Shown one piece after another: positions 1-5,803 of a stretch of DNA of 6,358 nucleotides (the first letter of the stretch is position 1; each line of letters begins with the position of its first letter). A program made the position numbers and the translations under genes. Source of the DNA: an uncultured Verrucomicrobia subdivision 3 bacterium (GTDB taxonomy: Bacteria; Verrucomicrobiota; Verrucomicrobiae; Limisphaerales; CAMLLE01); NCBI GenBank assembly GCA_946480555.1, contig CAMLLE010000192.1, positions 1 through 6,358 of the forward strand, in the 5' to 3' direction. The notes beneath the pieces were generated by a model. The model saw nothing but the letters and a program-made list of their open reading frames with translations. It had not been told where the DNA came from and did not search any database.

Positions 1-41
1 TCTCCCTTGAAACGCGCACGGCGAGATTTGCCGCTTTTCCT

Positions 42-61
42 CGGAAACATGCACGTTTCCG
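42..61. repeat. Inverted repeat upstream of the fliW promoter
   Basis: The arms CGGAAAC (42-48) and GTTTCCG (55-61) are perfectly complementary around a 6-nt spacer. The centre lies about 50 bp upstream of the start site predicted from the -24/-12 element at 77-92. It could be an operator for an activator or repressor of the flagellar operon, or a hairpin ending an upstream transcript. No T-run follows it, which argues against an intrinsic terminator. The symmetry is seen directly; its function is inferred. Confidence 0.4.
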
Positions 62-76
62 CGCGCTTTGAGCCGC

Positions 77-92
77 TGGCATACCCGTTGCT
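77..92 (+). promoter_or_regulatory. Candidate sigma-54 (-24/-12) promoter of fliW-csrA-flagellin
   Basis: TGGCA (77-81) and TTGCT (88-92) match the RpoN consensus TGGCAC-N5-TTGCW. The invariant GG (78-79) and GC (90-91) are separated by exactly 10 nt, the required spacing. Transcription would start near position 103, only a few bases before the ATG at 108 and about 14 nt before the ATG at 117. Sigma-54 commonly drives middle or late flagellar genes in polar flagellates, which fits the gene behind it. No convincing sigma-70 or sigma-28 promoter was seen here. The enhancer-binding activator is not in the window. Confidence 0.6.
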
Positions 93-107
93 AAACGGGC
101 CATCGGC

Positions 108-539
108 ATGAAATGCATGAACACGACAGAACCTGAAGCGTCGCCCGCTACGACGCTCACCTGCGAGCTCCGGCTGCCCATGGGCATCCTCGGCTTCGAG
201 CAGATGAAGCAATATCTGCTCATCGCGAACCCAGAGGAGGAACCTTTCCGCTGGCTGCAGGTGAAAGACAACGCCGCCCTCGCGTTCGTCGTCATCGACC
301 CGTTTCTCGTCGTCCCCGACTATCGGCCGGATATCCCCCAGGCTGATGTAGATTTTCTCGGCCTCGCCAATCCTGAAGAGGCTGCGCTGCTGAACATCGT
401 CACGCTCCACGGCGCGAACCGCGCCACCGTGAACCTCAAAGGCCCTGTGGTTGTGAACCGCACCACCGGCGTCGGCAAACAAGTCATCCTCGCCAACGCC
501 GCGGAATACTCCGTCCAGCATCCGCTCCCGATTTCCTGA
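108..539 (+). CDS. fliW: Flagellar assembly factor FliW
   Basis: FliW is a small cytoplasmic protein that binds CsrA and blocks its repression of flagellin translation. It is released from CsrA when it binds free flagellin, so flagellin supply matches export. The 143-residue product has the family hallmarks: GILGFE near residues 26-31, FRWLQ at 47-51, a hydrophobic VVIDPF stretch at 61-66, TVNLKGP at 107-113 followed by VVN, and a C-terminal QHPL. Length is typical (about 130-155). The N-terminal 15 residues are not conserved, so the true start may be the second ATG at 117 (Met4), which also leaves a more plausible leader after the predicted sigma-54 start. Neither ATG has a Shine-Dalgarno sequence. 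The gene is 17 nt upstream of csrA, its regulatory partner. Confidence 0.93.
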   Translation: MKCMNTTEPEASPATTLTCELRLPMGILGFEQMKQYLLIANPEEEPFRWLQVKDNAALAFVVIDPFLVVPDYRPDIPQADVDFLGLANPEEAALLNIVTLHGANRATVNLKGPVVVNRTTGVGKQVILANAAEYSVQHPLPIS

Positions 540-556
540 CCCTAACGCCTGCCACC

Positions 557-826
557 ATGCTCATCCTCTCCCGAAAATCCGGCGAAAGCATCGTGATCGA
601 TGGCCGCATCCATATCAAAGTGGTGCGCGTCGAAGGCGACGTCGTGAAGGTCGGCATCGAAGCCCCCTCCGACGTGCCGGTCCATCGGCAGGAAGTTTAC
701 GAAGAAATCCAGCGCAGCAACAAGCAGGCGGTCACCAGCCAGAAAGCGCCATTGCCCAAGCTGCCTTTGCGCAAACCGAATTCCCCTCCCACACCGGCTA
801 AAACCGCATCCAGCACAGTCCTATGA
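557..826 (+). CDS. csrA: Carbon storage regulator CsrA, with C-terminal extension
   Basis: CsrA is a dimeric RNA-binding protein that recognises GGA in hairpin loops and usually blocks translation; in FliW-containing bacteria its main target is flagellin mRNA. Residues 1-55 are canonical: MLILSRKSGESI with Leu4 and Arg6 in beta strand 1, the GDVVKVGIEAP core at 27-37, and VHRQEVYEEI at 42-51 with the RNA-contacting Arg44. The protein is 89 residues, longer than the 61-residue E. coli form. Residues 57-89 form a Pro/Lys/Thr/Ser-rich tail that looks disordered. The stop codon overlaps the flagellin start in an ATGA, so the two are probably translationally coupled. No GGA lies within 30 nt of the csrA start, and no clear ribosome binding site is visible. 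Confidence 0.95.
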   Translation: MLILSRKSGESIVIDGRIHIKVVRVEGDVVKVGIEAPSDVPVHRQEVYEEIQRSNKQAVTSQKAPLPKLPLRKPNSPPTPAKTASSTVL

Positions 827-1629
827 TCATCAGCACCAACATCACGTCCCAGGTGTCCGCCCATAACCTGGAAAACAGCCAATCGCTGCTGAGCAAATCG
901 CTCTCGCGCCTCAGCTCCGGCAGCAAGATTGTGAACCCGGCTGATGACGCCGCCGGCATGGCCGTCGGATCGCGCCTCACCGCGCAGATTCGCCGCCTCG
1001 ACGCCGCACGCGGCAATGTCGGCAATGCCATTTCCTTCACCCAGACGCAGGACGGCTATCTCAAAAAGATCGCCGACGCCCTCACCCGCATGAGCGAACT
1101 TTCGCTCCAGGCGCAGGACGTCACGAAGTCCAATGAAGACCGCGAGCTTTACCAAAGCGAATTCAGACAGCTCAGCGAATTCATCAGCACCTCTGCCACG
1201 AAGGATTTCAACGGCGTCAGCCTGTTCGATGGAACGGCGCTGAACGTGACGTTGGACTCTGAAGGCAACACCCTTACGATGGACGGCATCAGCCTCGCCA
1301 CCGCAGTTTATACCAACGTGCTCGCAGCCGACTTGAGCACCCGCGACGGCGCGCGCGCCGCGCTGGACCTGGTCAAACTCGCCATCACCGAACTTTCACA
1401 GGATCGCGCCGGCATCGGCGCCTATCAATCGCGCCTGAACTACACCACGGATCAGCTCACCGTCAGCAAGGAAAACCTGACGGCCGCCAATTCGCGGATT
1501 CAGGACGTGGATGTCGCCGAGGAATCCACGGAATACGCGAAGCAAAACATTTTAGTGCAGTCTGGCACCGCGATGCTGGCTCAGGCAAACAGCCTGCCCC
1601 AGAGCGTGCTCCAGTTGCTGCGGCAGTAA
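823..1629 (+). CDS. fliC: Flagellin (short, minimal variable domain)
   Basis: This is the structural subunit of the flagellar filament, exported through the flagellar type III apparatus. Residues 1-140 are the N-terminal D0/D1 region (IISTNITSQ start, LSSGSKIVNPADDAAGMAVG at 30-49, a coiled helix around 75-125, then DFNGVSLFDG at 128-137). Residues 176-268 are the C-terminal D1/D0 region (AANSRIQDVDVAEES at 221-235, then LAQANSLPQSVLQLL at 252-266). The variable centre is only about 35 residues (140-175), so D2/D3 are essentially absent and the filament should be thin and smooth. The conserved C-terminal helix is the part known to engage FliW and FliS in other species. The start codon overlaps the csrA stop by 4 nt and has no Shine-Dalgarno sequence. 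The gene ends before a strong terminator. It could be one of several flagellins in the genome. Confidence 0.95.
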   Translation: MIISTNITSQVSAHNLENSQSLLSKSLSRLSSGSKIVNPADDAAGMAVGSRLTAQIRRLDAARGNVGNAISFTQTQDGYLKKIADALTRMSELSLQAQDVTKSNEDRELYQSEFRQLSEFISTSATKDFNGVSLFDGTALNVTLDSEGNTLTMDGISLATAVYTNVLAADLSTRDGARAALDLVKLAITELSQDRAGIGAYQSRLNYTTDQLTVSKENLTAANSRIQDVDVAEESTEYAKQNILVQSGTAMLAQANSLPQSVLQLLRQ

Positions 1630-1688
1630 ACAAGTGTCCAGCGAATCTCGTCGGTCAGCCGATTGGCGCAGACCGCTGGCTCCTTCCT

Positions 1689-1725
1689 CGGGCGGGTCCC
1701 CATCACAGACCCGCCCGGTCTTTTT
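1689..1725 (+). terminator. Intrinsic terminator after flagellin
   Basis: A perfect 10-bp GC-rich stem (1689-1698 pairing with 1708-1717, arm CGGGCGGGTC) carries a 9-nt loop and is followed by a T-rich tract with five consecutive T (1721-1725). This is a textbook rho-independent terminator about 60 nt after the flagellin stop. It separates the flagellar operon from the TPR/sugar operon. No clear promoter is visible between it and the next gene at 1759, so some read-through may feed the downstream genes. Confidence 0.88.
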
Positions 1726-1744
1726 CGAAATACGGCGAACAACT

Positions 1745-1750
1745 GAGAGG
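1745..1750 (+). promoter_or_regulatory. Probable ribosome binding site of the TPR gene
   Basis: GAGAGG contains the anti-16S core GAGG and lies 8 nt before the ATG at 1759. It is the only plausible Shine-Dalgarno sequence seen ahead of a complete gene in this window, consistent with this gene being the first of its operon. Confidence 0.5.
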
Positions 1751-1758
1751 CCGAGACG

Positions 1759-2415
1759 ATGAACGAAACGACGAACGCAACCCTGATTTCAACGCTCCCC
1801 TCTCAACCCGTCGCTCCGCCGGTCACGATCCAGACCCCGGTCGGCATCAAGGATTGGTGCCTCGCCCGCGCCGACGAATGGCATGCCCGCGGCGAACTGA
1901 ACTTCGCCCTCGACTTCCTGCAACACGCGGCCGCCATCGACCACCAGGATGCAACGCTGCTCAACGCCATTGGCAGCCTGCAATTCAGGTTGAAACAATT
2001 CGAAGCCGCGTTGAAAACGTTCCTCCGCACGCAGACGTTAGATCCGGAAAACGTCACCCTGCTCCTCCAGCTCGCCGTCAGTTACCAGGAACTGAACCGC
2101 GACGCGGAAGCCGAAACCCATTTTCGCGAAGCGCTGCGCCGCGATCCTGAAAACTGCGAAGCCGCCCGCCTGTTCACCGGATTTCTCACCTCGCGCAACC
2201 GCCTCGACGAAGCCCGCGAAGTGGTCGAATCCGGCCTGGGCAGTGACCCGCGCGACATCGATCTGCTGCTGCGCCTGGGCGTCTGCTATTACCGTGCGGC
2301 AAACCGCAAAGCCGCCGCTGCCTGTTTCCGCCGCATCCTCCAGCTCGAACCGATCAACGAGATCGCGCGGGCGAATCTCGCGGCGGTCGAAGCAAATTTG
2401 AATCACACTCGATAG
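1759..2415 (+). CDS. Tetratricopeptide repeat (TPR) protein
   Basis: The 218-residue protein is almost entirely five tandem 34-residue TPR units, at about 31-64, 65-98, 99-132, 133-166 and 167-200. Units 2-5 close with the typical turn (DPEN, DPEN, DPRD, EPIN) and unit 1 with DHQD. Within the units the usual small, aromatic and Leu positions are seen (for example a Phe or Tyr before an Ala-rich second helix). Residues 1-30 are Thr/Pro-rich and look unstructured; there is no signal peptide, membrane segment or catalytic domain. TPR arrays are protein-binding scaffolds. The partner cannot be read from sequence. It is the first gene behind the flagellin terminator and sits 6 nt before rfbF, so it is probably co-transcribed with sugar-biosynthesis genes. 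A role in flagellin handling or glycosylation, or in polysaccharide assembly, is inference. Confidence 0.85.
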   Translation: MNETTNATLISTLPSQPVAPPVTIQTPVGIKDWCLARADEWHARGELNFALDFLQHAAAIDHQDATLLNAIGSLQFRLKQFEAALKTFLRTQTLDPENVTLLLQLAVSYQELNRDAEAETHFREALRRDPENCEAARLFTGFLTSRNRLDEAREVVESGLGSDPRDIDLLLRLGVCYYRAANRKAAAACFRRILQLEPINEIARANLAAVEANLNHTR

Positions 2416-2421
2416 AACTTT

Positions 2422-3198
2422 ATGAAAGTCGTCATTCTCTGCGGTGGTCTGGGAACGCGTCTGCGCGAGGAAACTGAATTTCGACCGAAACCGATGGTGC
2501 CCGTGGGCAATCGCCCGATCCTGTGGCACATCATGAAGATTTACGCCCACTACGGCCATAAGGATTTCATCCTGTGCCTCGGATACAAGGGCGAGGTCAT
2601 CAAAGACTACTTCCGCAATTACCAGTGGAACACCAGCGACGTGACGCTGCATCTCAACTCGACGCCCAAAATCACTTATCACACGCACCACGATGAAGAG
2701 GATTGGAAGGTAACACTCATCGACACGGGATCGGAAACTCAGACCGGCGGCCGCTTGAAGCGCGTGTTGCCTTACCTGGATTCCGACCCGTTCCTGTTGA
2801 CCTATGGCGACGGCGTGACGGACAGCAACATCAACGAATCCATCGCGTTTCACGAGAAACACGGCGGCATCGCCACGGTCACGGCGGTCCGGCCGGCGGC
2901 CCGGTTCGGCGATCTCGTCGTCTCCGGAAACCGGGTCACAGCCTTCAAGGAAAAGCCCAAGCAATCGAGCGAATTCATCAGCGGCGGCTTCTTCGTCTTC
3001 AACAAGAGCATCGGAGAATACCTCACCGGCGACGATACCGTCCTCGAACAGGAACCGCTGGCCCGTCTGGCCGCTGAAGGAAAAGTGAACGCGTACCAGC
3101 ACACCGGTTTCTGGCAGTGCATGGATACCTACCGCGAGCAGCAGATGCTGGAGAAGATGTACGTCAGCGGCAACGCGCCCTGGAAAATCTGGAAATAA
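2422..3198 (+). CDS. rfbF: Glucose-1-phosphate cytidylyltransferase (RfbF/DdhA)
   Basis: The enzyme joins alpha-D-glucose-1-phosphate and CTP to give CDP-glucose and pyrophosphate (EC 2.7.7.33), the first step towards CDP-3,6-dideoxyhexoses in the cytoplasm. The fold is a sugar-nucleotide transferase: the nucleotide loop GGLGTRL at 8-14, RPKPM at 21-25 with the conserved Lys23, YGDG at 128-131 with metal-binding Asp130, FKEKP at 175-179, and WQCMDT at 231-236 with a second acidic residue at 235. TGSETQTGGR (102-111) is a signature that marks the cytidylyl (RfbF) branch rather than RmlA or GalU. The 258-residue length agrees with the usual 257 or so. It starts 6 nt after the TPR gene and ends 1 nt before rfbG. 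Confidence 0.95.
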   Translation: MKVVILCGGLGTRLREETEFRPKPMVPVGNRPILWHIMKIYAHYGHKDFILCLGYKGEVIKDYFRNYQWNTSDVTLHLNSTPKITYHTHHDEEDWKVTLIDTGSETQTGGRLKRVLPYLDSDPFLLTYGDGVTDSNINESIAFHEKHGGIATVTAVRPAARFGDLVVSGNRVTAFKEKPKQSSEFISGGFFVFNKSIGEYLTGDDTVLEQEPLARLAAEGKVNAYQHTGFWQCMDTYREQQMLEKMYVSGNAPWKIWK

Positions 3199-3199
3199 G

Positions 3200-4351
3200 A
3201 TGAAACACATCTTCGCCGGTAAAACAGTCTGGATTTCCGGTCACACCGGCTTCAAAGGGGCGTGGCTGACGGAATGGCTGTTGTTGCTCGGCGCACGGGT
3301 GCATGGCTTCTCCCTGCCCGCCCCCACCAACCCGTCTTTGTTCGAAGGACTGCGCCTCAAGCAACGTTCCGGGCTGCGACACCAGATCGGCGACATCCGC
3401 GATCTGCATGCGGTCCGGGCATCGATCGCCGCAGCCCAGCCCGATTACGTCTTTCACCTTGCCGCGCAACCGCTGGTGCGCGAGTCCTACGCCACGCCGG
3501 TCGAAACGTATGCGACGAATGTGCAGGGCACCGTTCATGTGCTCGAATCCTTGCGCCAGCTGACGCATCCCTGCGCGGCGGTGTTCGTCACCACGGACAA
3601 GTGTTACGAAAACCGCGAATGGGTCTTCGGTTATCGCGAGGAAGATCCACTCGGAGGTTACGATCCTTACAGCTCCAGCAAGGCGGCGGCAGAACTCGTG
3701 ATCCAGGCTTATCGCCGATCGTTCTTCCAAAATTCACCGGTGCGCATCGCCAGCGCCCGTGCGGGAAATGTCATCGGCGGAGGCGACTGGGCAGCGGACC
3801 GGATTGTTCCCGATTGTGTGCGTCATCTCAGCAGCGGGCGCCCGATTCCAGTTCGGAATCCAGAGGCCACCCGTCCGTGGCAGCACGTGCTTGAACCGCT
3901 GGCCGGTTATCTCTGGCTTGCCGCAGTTCTCTCAGGAAACGGAATCGTCCTTCCGCACCCCAGCCTCGCGGCATCCGCTTTCAACTTCGGTCCCGGACCA
4001 GAATCCAATCGCACGGTGGCGGAACTCGTCTCCGAAATGCTGCGCCATTGGCCGGGAACCTGGATCGACCAGCGCAATCCTCACGCCGTGCACGAGGCCG
4101 GCCTGCTGCAGCTGTCCACCGACAAAGCGCGGCACATGCTCAAGTGGGAGCCGGTCTGGAATTTCTCGGAAACGATTGCCCACACGATTGAATGGTATCG
4201 CGCCAGCCAGGCTGCGGACGCCGAAAAGCTCCGGATAACGACAGTTTCCCAGATAGAAAGCTACCAGCAGCGCGCCGCCGAAAAACAGATTGCCTGGGCA
4301 CAGAAACCAGCGGCGGACAAGGTTCAGTCTCTGAACGCCTGCGCCGCCTGA
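3200..4351 (+). CDS. rfbG: CDP-glucose 4,6-dehydratase (RfbG/DdhB), C-terminally extended
   Basis: The enzyme converts CDP-glucose to CDP-4-keto-6-deoxyglucose with tightly bound NAD+ (EC 4.2.1.45). It is an extended SDR: the Rossmann loop GHTGFKG is at 14-20, GDIRD at 64-68, FHLAAQP at 85-91, and the catalytic set Thr132-Asp133-Lys134 with Tyr157-x3-Lys161. RPWQHVLEPL (225-234) is the family signature in the sugar-nucleotide domain. The usual C-terminal end of the family is reached near QIESY (351-355). About 28 further residues, rich in Ala, Gln and Lys, follow to residue 383, compared with the usual length of about 360. The start is 1 nt after the rfbF stop, with only a weak GGA ahead of it. 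Confidence 0.95.
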   Translation: MKHIFAGKTVWISGHTGFKGAWLTEWLLLLGARVHGFSLPAPTNPSLFEGLRLKQRSGLRHQIGDIRDLHAVRASIAAAQPDYVFHLAAQPLVRESYATPVETYATNVQGTVHVLESLRQLTHPCAAVFVTTDKCYENREWVFGYREEDPLGGYDPYSSSKAAAELVIQAYRRSFFQNSPVRIASARAGNVIGGGDWAADRIVPDCVRHLSSGRPIPVRNPEATRPWQHVLEPLAGYLWLAAVLSGNGIVLPHPSLAASAFNFGPGPESNRTVAELVSEMLRHWPGTWIDQRNPHAVHEAGLLQLSTDKARHMLKWEPVWNFSETIAHTIEWYRASQAADAEKLRITTVSQIESYQQRAAEKQIAWAQKPAADKVQSLNACAA

Positions 4352-4363
4352 CAATTCCCTGCC

Positions 4364-5803
4364 ATGGACAAGGCCACACAACTCAAAGCCGAAATTCTCC
4401 GCCTCACCCGCGAATACGCCGCGCTCGCCCATACGGCGCACCGGCCTGGCGACGATGCCGCGCGGGCGACGTTCGCTCCAGGAACTTCCACCGTCCCTTA
4501 TGCGGGCCGCGTATTTACCGAGGATGAAGTTGAAGCCGCAGTCGGCTCGACGCTGGATTTCTGGCTGACCCTCGGCAAAGAAGGCGAAGCATTTGAAAAG
4601 GAATTCGCCGGGTATCTCGGCGTGAAATCCACCACGCTCGTCAATTCCGGTTCCTCGGCCAATCTGCTTGCCGTCGCCGCCTTGACCAGTCCGACATTGG
4701 GCGAACGCCGCCTGGCGCCGGGCAATGAAGTGATCACCGTGGCCGCTGGTTTTCCCACCACAGTCGCACCGTTGATCCAGAATCAACTCGTGCCCGTTTT
4801 CATCGACAACGATCCTGTGACGCTGAACGCGCGGGTTGATCAGCTTGAAGACGCTTTCGTTCCCGGCAAAACCAAAGCTGTGATGATGGCGCACACGTTG
4901 GGAAACCCATTTGATCTCAGTGCCGTCACGGAGTTCTGCCGCCGTCACAATCTCTGGCTGATCGAAGACAACTGCGATGCGCTAGGCAGCCGCTATGACG
5001 GCCAGTTGACCGGTTCATTCGGCGATCTTTCGACCCAATCCTATTATCCGCCGCATCACCTCACGCTCGGCGAAGGCGGTGCGGTTAACGTGGTCAAAAT
5101 GCCGCCGCTGCGAAGGCTCGTCGAAAGTTTTCGCGATTGGGGCCGCGACTGCTGGTGTGCCAGCGGCATGGACGACACCTGCCACAAACGATTCGGCTGG
5201 AAGCTCGGGGAATTACCCGAAGGCTACGATCACAAATACATCTACTCGCATCTCGGCTATAACCTGAAGCCACTGGACATCCAGGCGGCCATCGGACGTC
5301 AGCAATTCAAGAAGCTCCCCGCGTTCGTCGAAGCGCGCCGGCGCAATTGGGAATTTCTGCGCCGTGAACTGGCCGGCCTCGAGGAGTTCTTCGAATCCAT
5401 GCTGCCGACGCACGCCACCGGATGGACGCCGGACGGTTTCACATGGGACGACAGCGGCCATCGCACCGATTGCTCCTGGTTTGGGTTCATGATGCGCGTG
5501 AAACCCGGCGCACCGTTCAGTCGGAAAGATTTTTCGAAGCACCTGGACGCTGCGAAGATCGGCAGCCGTGCGTTGTTCGGCGGAAACCTCGTTCGCCAGC
5601 CCGCATTCACGACCCTTCGCAAGACGAATCCCAGCGCGTTCCGCGTCATCGGCGATCTTTCCGGCGCCGATCAGATCATGAACGAAGCTGTATTCGTCGG
5701 TGTTTATCCCGGCCTCACTGAGGAAATGCTCAGCTACATGGCGGCCACAATCCGCGCATTCTGTGAATCCCGCGCCGCCGTTCGTTGCGCTTCCACGACA
5801 TGA
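4364..5803 (+). CDS. rfbH: CDP-4-keto-6-deoxyglucose 3-dehydrase (RfbH/DdhC, E1)
   Basis: With its reductase partner, this enzyme removes the C3 hydroxyl of CDP-4-keto-6-deoxyglucose, leading to CDP-4-keto-3,6-dideoxyglucose. It is a DegT/DnrJ/EryC1/StrS-fold protein that uses PMP/PLP and a [2Fe-2S] cluster. Visible features are NSGSSAN at 94-100, the PLP-nitrogen Asp202, and His231 in the HHLTLGEGG stretch, where aminotransferases of this fold carry the Schiff-base Lys. The cluster cysteines are Cys204, Cys263, Cys265 and Cys273 (58, 1 and 7 residues between), nearly the C-x57-C-x-C-x7-C pattern reported for Yersinia E1. The His-for-Lys change plus these cysteines rules out an aminotransferase. 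At 479 residues it is somewhat longer than the Yersinia and Salmonella proteins (about 437). Its stop overlaps the next start codon (ATGA). No RfbI-type reductase is in the window. Confidence 0.95.
   Translation: MDKATQLKAEILRLTREYAALAHTAHRPGDDAARATFAPGTSTVPYAGRVFTEDEVEAAVGSTLDFWLTLGKEGEAFEKEFAGYLGVKSTTLVNSGSSANLLAVAALTSPTLGERRLAPGNEVITVAAGFPTTVAPLIQNQLVPVFIDNDPVTLNARVDQLEDAFVPGKTKAVMMAHTLGNPFDLSAVTEFCRRHNLWLIEDNCDALGSRYDGQLTGSFGDLSTQSYYPPHHLTLGEGGAVNVVKMPPLRRLVESFRDWGRDCWCASGMDDTCHKRFGWKLGELPEGYDHKYIYSHLGYNLKPLDIQAAIGRQQFKKLPAFVEARRRNWEFLRRELAGLEEFFESMLPTHATGWTPDGFTWDDSGHRTDCSWFGFMMRVKPGAPFSRKDFSKHLDAAKIGSRALFGGNLVRQPAFTTLRKTNPSAFRVIGDLSGADQIMNEAVFVGVYPGLTEEMLSYMAATIRAFCESRAAVRCASTT

Noticed and set aside
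551..559. Kozak-like GCCACCATG at the csrA start
   Set aside because: This is a eukaryotic signal with no role in a bacterial operon; the match is coincidental.
798..822. CTAAAA upstream of flagellin as a sigma-28 -35 element
   Set aside because: No GCCGATAA-like -10 element follows at the required spacing before the start codon.
1660..1692. TGGC repeats after flagellin as a second sigma-54 promoter for the TPR gene
   Set aside because: Neither GG is followed at 10 nt by GC in a TTGC context, and the stretch overlaps the terminator region.
2038..3210. Long minus-strand open frame (390 codons) opposite the TPR and rfbF genes
   Set aside because: It is the complement of well-recognised genes in GC-rich DNA, and its translation shows no family features.
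3932..4948. Minus-strand open frame (338 codons) opposite rfbG and rfbH
   Set aside because: Both + strand genes show clear catalytic motifs across the same stretch; the antisense frame is a compositional shadow.
4364..5803. rfbH read as a sugar aminotransferase of the DegT/ArnB type
   Set aside because: The Schiff-base Lys position is His231 and four cluster cysteines are present, which defines the 3-dehydrase.
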